Below, piece by piece: positions 23,307-31,554 of a stretch of DNA of 31,679 bases. Under the pieces are notes generated by a model. That model saw nothing but the letters and a program-made list of their open reading frames with translations, searched no databases and was not told where the DNA came from. The DNA comes from a virus: IMG/VR virus record IMGVR_UViG_3300047552_000157, positions 1 through 31,679 of that record. One strand, 5' to 3'. Position 1 is the stretch's first letter. The number at the start of each line of letters is the position of its first letter. Position numbers and translations under genes: made by a program.

Positions 23307-23313
23307 TTACATA
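23300..23313. repeat. 14-bp perfect palindrome at convergent gene ends
   Basis: TATGTAATTACATA (23300-23313) is self-complementary and has no loop. The stop codons of the plus-strand gene (23304-23306) and the minus-strand gene (23307-23309) sit side by side at its centre, so both proteins end Met-stop. There is no U tract on either side, so it does not look like a normal terminator. It may be chance in AT-rich DNA or a protein-binding site. Confidence 0.4.
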
Positions 23314-24083
23314 ATTCCATAACTCTTTAACCAGGGGAAATTTTTAACTCTTTCCCTAGTTTGCTCTGGCGTCTCACCCTCCACATCTCTGAACAACTTA
23401 GCATTGGTATCCAAATGTGGGTTACTATTGAAATTATTGGAAACTCGACAGTGTTCCAGGTGCCATAGTTGACCTTCGCCATAGCGATGTTTCAGTCCCA
23501 TGCGTACAAATCTCCAATGTCTCTCGTTGTCTTCGAATCCCCACGACTTGAAGAACTCATTTTCCATTCCCGCTTCCATATACTTACTGGTTAATACCCA
23601 AGCTGGAGATCCAACTGCCGCCGCCATTTTTCCACCATTTGCAACCTTATATGGATCCATAGTGTTCCTAAGAATTGCATGTTGGTCTTGGTTCACACGA
23701 ATGAGATCACCATATCCGACTATATATTCATAACCGTCTTTTGTTATATAATTTCTAGAAGTTTCATACAAACTCGGTTCCATGATAATATCGCAATCAT
23801 ACATCACCATTATCGGGGTCTTTACTTGGAGTGCCATCGTGTTTAAATGCTTGGTCTTCCAGAACAAATATTCATTGTTTTGATTGAATAAATACTTAAC
23901 ATCGTTTAACCTGTTTCCAAGAATAGATGGAACTTTTGAAGTCTTATCATCTTCAAGTATTATTATATTTGTATCAAGGTGGTTTAGTAGATATGAAACA
24001 CTTGTTAATATATTATTTGCTCTATCTTGTGACTCAACTCTCACTGGTATTATAAATGTCGTATCCTTTAAATCGTATTTCAT
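23307..24083 (-). CDS. Glycosyltransferase, GT-A fold (galactosyltransferase-like)
   Basis: A 258-residue predicted inverting sugar transferase. It has a nucleotide-binding start (TTFIIPVRVESQDR), a metal-binding DxD-like motif in MYDCDIIM (D94 and D96, about 93-99), and NEFFKSWGFEDNERHWRF (about 174-191), the 'GWG.ED.E' motif of the galactosyltransferase/chondroitin-polymerase type, where the Glu/Asp are catalytic. Length fits the small single-domain forms. It is the last gene of the minus-strand operon, four bases after the preceding gene, with AAAGGGA before its ATG. Acceptor unknown. Confidence 0.85.
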   Translation of the reverse strand: MKYDLKDTTFIIPVRVESQDRANNILTSVSYLLNHLDTNIIILEDDKTSKVPSILGNRLNDVKYLFNQNNEYLFWKTKHLNTMALQVKTPIMVMYDCDIIMEPSLYETSRNYITKDGYEYIVGYGDLIRVNQDQHAILRNTMDPYKVANGGKMAAAVGSPAWVLTSKYMEAGMENEFFKSWGFEDNERHWRFVRMGLKHRYGEGQLWHLEHCRVSNNFNSNPHLDTNAKLFRDVEGETPEQTRERVKNFPWLKSYGIM

Positions 24084-24087
24084 ATTA

Positions 24088-24834
24088 TTATCCCTTTAGT
24101 ATTTTTTCTATATCGGTAAATGGTATAAGTAATCTTGGTATTCCTCTACTATATACCCGCCCATTATGATCAATTTGTGGTTTTCGCTCTTCGTCACTGG
24201 TTGTGTTGGGAACATCAAGCATAGCAGTATAGTCCCAGGTTTCCCTTATAAAAGGAAATCCTGACCTTGGAAACTTATTTGCAACTATACACCTTCTCGT
24301 GTAATCGCAATGTTCATATCCATACCCAATGTATTCTGGATCCAGCGCCCCAACGGCGTTGAGGGTGTCTTTGGTTATAGACATTATCTGAGCGACATGT
24401 GTGTATTCGTATATAACGGTTCCAGAAGGATATTTTACTATTTTCTTTTGTCTCTTCTCATTATCAGAAACCCATTGTGGACAATAGTTAAAAAGACCTA
24501 TTCCAGATTCTCTATGAACATTAATATACAAAGAATCCCATCCAACTTTTGTAGGTTTAAAGTCATCCTCGAACAAGAAAACATGATCACACTCTTGTAG
24601 GTTCATAAGTGCAATGCTTTTGTTTATTGATATACCAACGTTTTTATGTGGTATGAGATTCATTAATTGAGCGACTTTCTCATATCCATCGGTATTTGGT
24701 TGGTCCAATGAACAAACCAATTTATAATCATATTTGTCTTTATCAAGTGTTGCGACTATGGATTCTGCTACTTCCGTAGCCGCCTTTGCTCTGTTGTATG
24801 TAATAAGACCAATACCTATAAGTGGTTTACCCAT
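24088..24834 (-). CDS. Glycosyltransferase, GT-A fold (GT2-like)
   Basis: A 248-residue protein beginning PLIGIGLITYNRAK, the usual donor-binding start of GT2-type transferases. It has the DxD-type metal motif in HVFLFEDDFKP (about 89-99) and GYGYEHCDYTRRC (about 171-183), a helix signature shared with the gene at 25009-25737, so the two are paralogs. The start overlaps the preceding 60-residue gene by 8 bases; GAGGA lies eight bases upstream. Donor and acceptor unknown. Confidence 0.83.
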   Translation of the reverse strand: MGKPLIGIGLITYNRAKAATEVAESIVATLDKDKYDYKLVCSLDQPNTDGYEKVAQLMNLIPHKNVGISINKSIALMNLQECDHVFLFEDDFKPTKVGWDSLYINVHRESGIGLFNYCPQWVSDNEKRQKKIVKYPSGTVIYEYTHVAQIMSITKDTLNAVGALDPEYIGYGYEHCDYTRRCIVANKFPRSGFPFIRETWDYTAMLDVPNTTSDEERKPQIDHNGRVYSRGIPRLLIPFTDIEKILKG

Positions 24835-25009
24835 TTTTAGTGTCCTCTATATCGGATTCTTCTTGCTGTAATACTATTTCGGCATCCTTTTGCAACGATA
24901 GTATCACATCTACAACCTTTTTACCGGTCTTTTTCTCTATAAATCGTGATAGGAGTTTTTTTATATCATCCTCATTGACGATGACTTTTGGATTGTTCAC
25001 TATTTTCAT
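24827..25009 (-). CDS. Small protein of unknown function in the glycosyltransferase operon
   Basis: A 60-residue protein with a hydrophobic-basic start (MKIVNNPKVIV), then a Lys/Asp-rich helical body (KKLLSRFIEKKTGKKVV, EIVLQQEESDIED). It has no transmembrane segment or recognised domain. It is real rather than a shadow frame: the ATG at 25009 overlaps the stop of the upstream transferase by one base (TGATG), AAGGGGA sits seven bases before it, and its own stop overlaps the next gene by 8 bases. It is translationally coupled to two glycosyltransferases. Function unknown. Confidence 0.7.
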   Translation of the reverse strand: MKIVNNPKVIVNEDDIKKLLSRFIEKKTGKKVVDVILSLQKDAEIVLQQEESDIEDTKNG

Positions 25010-25737
25010 CAGTAATCCCCTTCTGGAAATGGTATGAATATTCGTCTTGGATCAAAATCCATATATATTTTATTTGCCTCTTCTGAATACTTTGTTCTGT
25101 CATTCAGGTTATAACAAGGTTCTATATTCATCTCTTCAATATACATGTCTAAGTCTAGTATGTGTGGATGTATGTCATGGTGTGGTGGTATACAAAATCC
25201 AGCGCCTTTACATCTACGGGTATAGTCGGAGTGTTCAAATCCATATTTACCAAATTTTGGATTAAAAGCGCCTACTTTTTCAACAACCTCTTTTGTAAAA
25301 ACCATCAATTGTGCCGTATTTTTACTAAAGAATCCTATGTTTAAACTATTGGTTCTTGATAATGCATACATTTCCGTTCTATGGTCTAGTCTAATATAAT
25401 TATAATGTTGCATACCCGTTTCTTTTATAGCGGTTAAAAACAACTCTATAAAACCACCTTTACGGACCTTTATATCATCTTCAAATATAAATATTAAATC
25501 ATTATCTTTCAATCTACTAAGGATTCTATTTTTATTTGCAGATACCCCACCGTTTTTATGAAAAATATAATTAAAATTTCCATTCATACAATCACGATAA
25601 CTACCATCATCTTCATTATCCACTGAACAAAGTAATTGATATGTATGATTGTTGCCAAGGTGACTTATAATGCTATCGGAACAAATTTTACACTCTTTTG
25701 GTCTTTTGTATGAAGATATTCCTATTCCAATTCGCAT
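25009..25737 (-). CDS. Glycosyltransferase, GT-A fold (GT2-like)
   Basis: A 242-residue first gene of the minus-strand operon and paralog of the gene at 24088-24834. It begins MRIGIGISSYKRPKEC, with the metal-binding motif in LIFIFEDDIKV (about 95-105) and KYGFEHSDYTRRCK (about 167-180), the same helix signature as its paralog. The frame continues to a TTG at 25803, but the ATG at 25737 directly precedes the GT2 start motif and has AAGGA about 11 bases upstream. A divergent promoter is likely in the gap to the plus-strand gene at 25795. Confidence 0.83.
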   Translation of the reverse strand: MRIGIGISSYKRPKECKICSDSIISHLGNNHTYQLLCSVDNEDDGSYRDCMNGNFNYIFHKNGGVSANKNRILSRLKDNDLIFIFEDDIKVRKGGFIELFLTAIKETGMQHYNYIRLDHRTEMYALSRTNSLNIGFFSKNTAQLMVFTKEVVEKVGAFNPKFGKYGFEHSDYTRRCKGAGFCIPPHHDIHPHILDLDMYIEEMNIEPCYNLNDRTKYSEEANKIYMDFDPRRIFIPFPEGDY

Positions 25738-25751
25738 CGTTTTTTTAGTCC

Positions 25752-25778
25752 TTGACTTGTTATTAAGGTTGGTACAAT
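25752..25778 (+). promoter_or_regulatory. Possible extended -10 promoter for the 3D-domain gene
   Basis: TTGACT (25752-25757), a short 15-base spacer ending in TGG, then TACAAT (25773-25778) give an extended -10 element. Transcription would start near 25785, about 10 bases before the ATG at 25795, leaving only the GGAGGG Shine-Dalgarno as leader, as at 1222 and 16384. The short spacer makes this weaker than those. Confidence 0.3.
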
Positions 25779-25794
25779 CCTTATCGGAGGGTAC

Positions 25795-26406
25795 ATGATT
25801 CAATTATATACGACTGCTCTTATTATATCATCATCTTTAATTTACAATATTTTACCAGACAAAGATATACCAACTGAAGTATATAAATCCCCAATAACTG
25901 TAAACCAAAAACACTACGATGCGTCCGGTGTAAGTGGTAATATAAAAACTTCACAAGAAGTAAAATTAAAAAATATAGAAACCGTTGATATTGAATCAAT
26001 TCAATCGCTCATCAATGAAGAAGAACCGCCTCCAAAGGGTAGATGGGTGACGGCAATTGTCACCGCCTACAGTCCCCATTTTAGGTCTTGTGGTAGGTGG
26101 AGTCGATATGGAAAAACATCAACCGGTGTGCAAGTAAGGACTAGTAACCCCGATAAAGCATATGGTATTGCCGCCGATCCAAAGTTAATACCATATGGGA
26201 CTCGTATCTTTGTCCCTGGGTATTGGGAAATGTTGCAAAATAATAAAGTATGTGTTCCTACTGAGATGACGGAGGTTGACGATACTGGTGGTGGCATGCG
26301 CCAGTCGGCACGACGGGGAATTATACATATTGATGTTAGATTTAGGACGGAGAAGGCCGCCATAGAGTGGGGTCGTCGCAAAATGGATATATTCATATAT
26401 GACTGA
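25795..26406 (+). CDS. 3D-domain protein, probable secreted or anchored cell-wall lytic enzyme
   Basis: A 203-residue protein. It starts with a short hydrophobic segment (LYTTALIISSSLIYNIL, about 4-20), a possible signal or signal-anchor. A linker with a Pro run follows, then a 3D domain (about 83-203): VTAYSPHFRSCG, TSTGVQV, YGIAADPKLIPYGTRIFVPGY, VDDTGGGM and IIHIDVRF. The three conserved aspartates of the domain lie in AADPK, VDDTGG and HIDVRF. 3D domains occur in the MltA/YuiC/RpfB group of lytic transglycosylases and related peptidoglycan enzymes, so a role in lysis or wall entry is likely. The start has a strong GGAGGG. It is divergent from the glycosyltransferase operon. Confidence 0.83.
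   Translation: MIQLYTTALIISSSLIYNILPDKDIPTEVYKSPITVNQKHYDASGVSGNIKTSQEVKLKNIETVDIESIQSLINEEEPPPKGRWVTAIVTAYSPHFRSCGRWSRYGKTSTGVQVRTSNPDKAYGIAADPKLIPYGTRIFVPGYWEMLQNNKVCVPTEMTEVDDTGGGMRQSARRGIIHIDVRFRTEKAAIEWGRRKMDIFIYD
25822..25830 (-). promoter_or_regulatory. Possible extended -10 promoter for the minus-strand operon
   Basis: On the minus strand, TGATATAAT (25830 down to 25822) is a perfect extended -10 element with no clear -35. It would start RNA near 25815, 78 bases before the glycosyltransferase at 25737. It lies within the first codons of the plus-strand gene at 25795, so chance is possible. Confidence 0.3.
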
Positions 26407-26420
26407 AAACAGTTAAAATA

Positions 26421-26428
26421 TATAAATA
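26421..26428 (+). promoter_or_regulatory. T4-type late promoter upstream of the nucleotidyltransferase-fold gene
   Basis: Exact TATAAATA in the 45-base gap before the ATG at 26452; the start would be near 26434. A TATAAT at 26432-26437 also lies there, but has no good -35. It suggests that the genes from 26452 to the window end are expressed late, as virion or maturation genes are. A run of seven G (26441-26447) serves as the Shine-Dalgarno region. Confidence 0.55.
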
Positions 26429-26451
26429 GATTATAATGATGGGGGGGTTGG

Positions 26452-27927
26452 ATGAAGAACGTTATGACAGAAGCTTTTAGAAGTTTTTACGAAGGTGAAG
26501 TTTTAATACAGTTATCCACTAAGATTAACTCGTGGGTAAAATCTACAAATTTTTTGTATGAACGGTGGAGACGCCCGAATCGCGGTGGAATGCGGGAATT
26601 AAAGGTCAGATCTAGAGTTTATCATTATGAGAAGTCAGAAGATGACTCTAAATTTGGACCAGAGTGGATACTTCATGGTAAGCGTGGTGCTAGATATGGA
26701 CTTTTTAGAGGTATCAATGACGAATATATACCCCTTAATCTAAAGACACGAAAAGTAGTATCAAAGGCCGGAACATTTAAAGCAACTGAATCTGGTCTTA
26801 TGTGGAGTAAAGATCCATCCACTCTTGATAGAATGACTAATGATTTTAACGAATCATCACTTATGGTCGAGGGTGGTAATGCGGCGGAATATCTTCTTCC
26901 AAAGTTACAATCTGCCACTGGTAATAAAAATCTTAAATATTCTAAAATACCTCAGTCATCATTGGGAGTTGTGTTTAAGGAAATAGTTCAACCTATTCTT
27001 ATAGAACTTGCTAAGAACGGTCTTATTGATAAAAACTATAAAACCGAATTTGGTCTTGGATCTACAAGACTTGCCGCTAAAATTGCGGGATATGATGTTA
27101 AGGTTTTTAAATCCGAAAATTCAGAAGTGGTCGCCAGAGCCACCGCTGCCAAAAAGAATTTTGGTGATTTGGATATAGATGTCGTTCTTACCAATGGGAA
27201 AAGTATTTCAGATATTGGTAAATATTTAGAAGGTTCATATCCAGAAAAGTATGCATTTAAATTGGGAAATAAGGAAATAAATGTAGCGGCGGTTTTGGAT
27301 GGTAATAACGTTATACAGATAGATATTGTTGATGTTACATCCGAAAAAGAAGACATGATGTTCATGCAGAGTAGTAGCATGGTTGATATATCATCTGGTG
27401 TAAAGGGTGCTATTCAAAAATGGCTCATTAGAGCGGTATTATCTGTTAAAAATATAACCCCCGCTCATCAAAATCTTATATCAATTGCACTTAAAAAGAA
27501 TCCAGAATATTTAAAGTGGGAAAAACAAGGATACACCACACAAAAAGAAGGTGGTGACAGTAGACCCGTTGGAAGATATTCTTTATCAACAAGCGGGGGT
27601 ATATATCTTGTATTTGACATATATAAACCCGGAGTTAAGAATAAGAAACTTATAAAGGTAACGGAAGATCCTGTTGTTAAATTTTCAAATATGTCAGAGT
27701 TAATACAGTTTATCCTCCCAGGTGCGGACGAAGATATCGCCAATTCTGCTGTTAAAATATCTGAGTATGTAAAAGAGAATTTTAGTAATGAGGATGTTGA
27801 TAAAATATGGAACGCTTTTGTTGAATCTATGAAAAATCAATCTGGTACAATGGACATTGAAGATTTCAACAATGGTATGAAGGTCATATCGAATATATTT
27901 GGGAAACCCTGGGAAATTGGAGAATAA
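26452..27927 (+). CDS. Protein with a polymerase-beta-type nucleotidyltransferase fold
   Basis: A 491-residue protein. The central region has the nucleotidyltransferase signature: FGDLDIDVVL (237-246; D241 and D243 as the metal-binding pair), followed by VIQIDIVDV (288-296, D291 as the third acidic residue). Before it, FGLGSTRLAAKIAGY is a family-like helix, and after it MMFMQSSSMVDISSGVKGAIQKW is a conserved-looking Ser-rich block. The N-terminal ~150 residues are basic and include a YHYEKSEDD stretch I do not recognise. The C-terminal 100 residues are helical. Similar nucleotidyltransferase-like proteins occur in T4-like marine phages, by recollection. Substrate unknown: RNA, protein or nucleotide are all possible. 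Late promoter upstream; next gene 3 bases after. Confidence 0.72.
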   Translation: MKNVMTEAFRSFYEGEVLIQLSTKINSWVKSTNFLYERWRRPNRGGMRELKVRSRVYHYEKSEDDSKFGPEWILHGKRGARYGLFRGINDEYIPLNLKTRKVVSKAGTFKATESGLMWSKDPSTLDRMTNDFNESSLMVEGGNAAEYLLPKLQSATGNKNLKYSKIPQSSLGVVFKEIVQPILIELAKNGLIDKNYKTEFGLGSTRLAAKIAGYDVKVFKSENSEVVARATAAKKNFGDLDIDVVLTNGKSISDIGKYLEGSYPEKYAFKLGNKEINVAAVLDGNNVIQIDIVDVTSEKEDMMFMQSSSMVDISSGVKGAIQKWLIRAVLSVKNITPAHQNLISIALKKNPEYLKWEKQGYTTQKEGGDSRPVGRYSLSTSGGIYLVFDIYKPGVKNKKLIKVTEDPVVKFSNMSELIQFILPGADEDIANSAVKISEYVKENFSNEDVDKIWNAFVESMKNQSGTMDIEDFNNGMKVISNIFGKPWEIGE

Positions 27928-27930
27928 ATT

Positions 27931-30900
27931 ATGCCAAGAGAAGGAATAGGTAGATTTTCTGGAAAAAATGAATTCAGTGATGTTGAATTTTTGGAAATAT
28001 TCAAAGAAATACTCCCACATGTTCAATCTGGTGAGATTGATTTGGATAAAATAAAAACCATAGATATGGTTGAAAAAATGGATTCTTCTTTTATTCATTT
28101 TGGGATAAATTCCTCTGGTAAGTTCTTTATGGAATCTTCAAATTCTGGAGAGGTTACTGTTGACGACTATGAACAGCGGTTTGGACATATCTACATGTCC
28201 GATTATAGAGAATCGTTTTCTTCGCTTTTGAAGAATACCATTCTACAATCAACTCTAAAGAAAATATTTAAAAAATTTGGAGCGATTAGATATGATGCCG
28301 AATTATTCCCAATACTCACACATACTGGTGATGAATCTGGTTATGTGACATTTGTTGCTACTAAATACGACAAGAAAAAATTCGGAACCAAGGGAGCATT
28401 GGTTGTCTTTAAATCATGGGTAAAAGATGAAAATGCACAATGGATAAGACCCGAACCAAAAATTAGCACAAGTCTTATCTCGGCAATTGAATCTGCGGAT
28501 TCCACTGAGTGGCGCATATATACAAATGAAAAACACGCAAAAATATCCGGTGTTGTTCAATTAAAAGCTATAAATGTTGATAAGATGCTATCTTCTACAG
28601 AATCAATAGACGATGCTATTGAGGTTCTTAGTTCTAGAGGAAATACCACTATTAAGTCACACCTAAAGAATGTCATATCCGAATTAAAAGAAAAACTGCA
28701 AGGTATTCTGGACAAATATGCGGAAGAGACATCTTCTATTTTTAGTAAACCAGATTCACCATCTTCAATAGAAGGTGTTGTTCTTCGCATAAAAAAGGCG
28801 AATGGAGACATATTTGAGATAAAGGGAACCTCCAATGCGTTTGATACTCTTAAAAAGCAAACATGGGCAACCCGTAGTAGTATTGCTGAGTTAGAGGCTG
28901 TTACAGAGGGTTCCTTCCTAAAAGACGCTCTTGGATTAAAAACATCCCAGGCCGCATCCTTAAACAGAATCATAAAAGATTTTGGATCCAAATTCGTCTC
29001 CACCGAAAAGAATTCAGAGAAAAAAGAGCATGAATTCCTTATGAAACTTTTTTCGGAAATGCGCAATTCCGATGCCATAGTCGAACCTGCTGAAACGAGA
29101 AAAAGAGTCAGTCAAATATTTGAAGTGGCTAAAAATCAACTGTCCGTTATTGTGGATGAATTTAAATCACAAAAAATAGATCCAGATAGCAAAAGAAAAT
29201 CTTTAAATTCTATAAAAGACATAATCGAAAAATTTGATTCTATAGAAAAAACAATAAATACTGATATGCCCGACGAGGCATTCCAATTATATATTTTTAA
29301 ATTCATGTTGGATCGTAGATTAAAGCAATATGCTGGTCAGCATATGAATGCTGCCGATAGGGATTACTCGCAATATTATAAAGGAATGACTCCTGTTATA
29401 ATTTGGAACGGAAGGGCGCAACCGTGGCACCGTGGTCATGATGCTATGATACAGTTGGCCAAGGAAAAACTTGATGCACTTGGTGCTGAGAAAATATTAA
29501 TTCTTATAGTTAAGGGTGGAAAGACATCCCTTAATAAAGATGAAAATCCACTTAGTGAAAAGGATCAAAAAGCATTGATAGAATCCGTTTATGTTAACGA
29601 TTCTAATGTTGTAGTTTCCCCAACCCCCCTGGCAAATGGGAGTTTGTTTGCTATTATTCAGAAATTGGGGGAAATGAAAGCGTATATGGTTGGTTGGCTC
29701 GCTGGTAATGATAGAATAGGCGAGTATGGAAAAGTTTTAACCAGTTTCAATGCTTCCGTTTGGTTGAAAGACCATGCAACCCTTCCTATAAAAGTAAATT
29801 CAAAGGGAATTGCTGATGTTGAGATGATAGAGACTCCAAGGGTTATGAGTGGAACGGCGGCTCGCGAATCTGCTAAAACATCGGACTTCCAGACATGGTT
29901 GAATAATGTTGCCCCATCGCATTCAAAGAAGAACAAGGAAGCGGTTGGAATCTATAAGCAAATATACCAGTTGCTCAACAGCATTAAATCTGAGTCGATT
30001 ATCCGTGACATGGTACGCAATAAGTTTACGGAGGGTTTTGTATTGAATGAGCTACATCCAGATAATCCAGAAAAGGCTAATGGGGAAATACAAAATCTCA
30101 TCGACGCTTACACCAACGAATCTGACCCTGAAAAAAAGAAGATAATATTGGCCAAGATTGAGAAAAGATGGATAGGCGGCGCTAATGAGTTTATTAAAAA
30201 AATAGATGATATGAATGCTCCCCCCGAAGTAAAGGAAAAAAGTAAGGAGATATACAAGAAACTTGCCGACATAACACCAAGTGCTAACGCTTTGGGCAAT
30301 ATAGATAGTCAGCAAGATGTGGGTGGAAAAAATATAAGCGGTCCACCCGCAGATGTAAAAAGTATCGGTACTAATCAGAAACCTTCGACATCTCCCACGC
30401 CGAAACCCGAAGCAGTAGATAAGAAGAAAGAATTTGAAGCGTATGTAAAGAATATACCGAAATATGCCTCCGTTTCCGACCCGGAGAAATTGAAAAAGTT
30501 TTTATACGGGTCATTGGGTGCGTTGTCTGGAGCATTGGTGTGGGCAATGAAGGCTGAGAATGAAAAGGGAGGAAATGCTGCCGAAGTATTCTTTGGTAAG
30601 GTTTCTGAAAAATGGACAGTTATATTGGATAAAATAAATAAGGGCAAAGTAGCCGCTGACGAGATAAATCGGATGGTAAAGTCCGCTGCTAGTGATATGG
30701 GTGAGAATATGCAATCATATCTGGATCTTAAAAAGTCTGCAATGGATATTATGGATAAGTATAATATTGCTGACAAGTTTGAGCAATATGCTAATCCGAG
30801 AAGAATATCTGCTGCTAAACATAACAGTAGTGGCAAAATGCAAAAGGGATTAGATGAAACGAAGTATATGTTCTTGATGAATCACATTAGAATATTTGCT

Positions 30901-31164
30901 TCTGTAGAAGGTTTGGATGAGAGTATAAAAGGTGGGTTGAAGAACATTATGACTAAATATAAAGGAAACCCATCGGATGTTAAAAAGGCTATCACTGAGA
31001 TAGTTGACTCTCTAGGAAAAATGGATTTACCCTACGATGTTATTAGACAATCCTTGGATAAGAATCCAGGAATGGATCCAAATGAACTAAAGAGCGTAAT
31101 AGAAAAGGCCATTTCCGATAGTAAGAATACTAAGACACCCCCAACCGACACTGAAACCCCATAA
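27931..31164 (+). CDS. Large multidomain protein: ligase-like region plus NMNAT-type nucleotidylyltransferase
   Basis: A 1077-residue protein. Residues ~40-320 resemble a ligase-type nucleotidyltransferase: VEKMDSSFIHFGINSSGKFF (48-67) parallels the K-x-D-G motif followed by '.FG.d..GkFF' seen in T4-like cyanophage proteins, but the Gly is Ser (K49, D51, S52). RYDAELFPI (about 119-127) fits motif III, and EGVVLRI and FEIKG fit motifs IV and V. Residues ~485-650 are an NMNAT/cytidylyltransferase domain: WNGRAQPWHRGH (about 491-502) with the HxGH motif, and MSGTAARES (about 638-646) in the ISSTxxR position. A Pro/Ser-rich linker (about 795-830) and a helical C-terminus follow. It could be a virion or injected enzyme. 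The substrate is unknown. Confidence 0.75.
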   Translation: MPREGIGRFSGKNEFSDVEFLEIFKEILPHVQSGEIDLDKIKTIDMVEKMDSSFIHFGINSSGKFFMESSNSGEVTVDDYEQRFGHIYMSDYRESFSSLLKNTILQSTLKKIFKKFGAIRYDAELFPILTHTGDESGYVTFVATKYDKKKFGTKGALVVFKSWVKDENAQWIRPEPKISTSLISAIESADSTEWRIYTNEKHAKISGVVQLKAINVDKMLSSTESIDDAIEVLSSRGNTTIKSHLKNVISELKEKLQGILDKYAEETSSIFSKPDSPSSIEGVVLRIKKANGDIFEIKGTSNAFDTLKKQTWATRSSIAELEAVTEGSFLKDALGLKTSQAASLNRIIKDFGSKFVSTEKNSEKKEHEFLMKLFSEMRNSDAIVEPAETRKRVSQIFEVAKNQLSVIVDEFKSQKIDPDSKRKSLNSIKDIIEKFDSIEKTINTDMPDEAFQLYIFKFMLDRRLKQYAGQHMNAADRDYSQYYKGMTPVIIWNGRAQPWHRGHDAMIQLAKEKLDALGAEKILILIVKGGKTSLNKDENPLSEKDQKALIESVYVNDSNVVVSPTPLANGSLFAIIQKLGEMKAYMVGWLAGNDRIGEYGKVLTSFNASVWLKDHATLPIKVNSKGIADVEMIETPRVMSGTAARESAKTSDFQTWLNNVAPSHSKKNKEAVGIYKQIYQLLNSIKSESIIRDMVRNKFTEGFVLNELHPDNPEKANGEIQNLIDAYTNESDPEKKKIILAKIEKRWIGGANEFIKKIDDMNAPPEVKEKSKEIYKKLADITPSANALGNIDSQQDVGGKNISGPPADVKSIGTNQKPSTSPTPKPEAVDKKKEFEAYVKNIPKYASVSDPEKLKKFLYGSLGALSGALVWAMKAENEKGGNAAEVFFGKVSEKWTVILDKINKGKVAADEINRMVKSAASDMGENMQSYLDLKKSAMDIMDKYNIADKFEQYANPRRISAAKHNSSGKMQKGLDETKYMFLMNHIRIFASVEGLDESIKGGLKNIMTKYKGNPSDVKKAITEIVDSLGKMDLPYDVIRQSLDKNPGMDPNELKSVIEKAISDSKNTKTPPTDTETP

Positions 31165-31179
31165 GATACTGGAGAATAT

Positions 31180-31554
31180 ATGGATGAAAAATTAAAAAAA
31201 CTTCCAGAGGATGCTGACGATGCTTTGAATGCTTTTATAGCGCAAGAAGCTCAATTTTTTAGTGAGTTGGCAAAGTGTGTAGAAACTGCTAATGATATTT
31301 TGAAACGGGTAGCGGGTGATGTTGCGCGTGATAAAAATGTAACATATGTTTCTCGCCAAGATTATAAGAATTTCTTCAACTTAAGTGATGAAGTTATAGA
31401 ATTGTGGATAAAATATGCCACAAATGTTCTTGGTAGAGAGGAATTGGTGAGGGGAATTGATAAAATAAAAGGATCATATTTGAAACAGGCAAAAAATAAG
31501 AATAGTAATAATATGGACGGTCAATCGAATACGAATGCTATGGGGAGTAAATAA
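31180..31554 (+). CDS. Small protein of unknown function
   Basis: A 124-residue protein, mainly helical, acidic in the first 20 residues (DEKLKKLPEDADDALNAF) and ending in an Asn/Ser/Lys-rich disordered tail (NKNSNNMDGQSNTNAMGSK). There is no signal peptide and no domain I recognise. It lies 15 bases after the 1077-residue protein, with CTGGAGA at good spacing, and its stop overlaps the next ATG by one base (TAATG), so it belongs to the late operon. A structural or scaffold-like role is possible but not shown by the sequence. Confidence 0.75.
   Translation: MDEKLKKLPEDADDALNAFIAQEAQFFSELAKCVETANDILKRVAGDVARDKNVTYVSRQDYKNFFNLSDEVIELWIKYATNVLGREELVRGIDKIKGSYLKQAKNKNSNNMDGQSNTNAMGSK

Noticed and set aside
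25486-25493. A fourth exact TATAAATA, on the plus strand
   Set aside because: It lies inside the coding region of the minus-strand glycosyltransferase, where it encodes the hydrophobic strand before the EDD motif, and no plus-strand gene starts near it. Best explained by codon use.
25738-25803. TTG-started extension of the minus-strand glycosyltransferase
   Set aside because: The extra 22 residues have no family similarity and the ATG at 25737 directly precedes the GT2 start motif.
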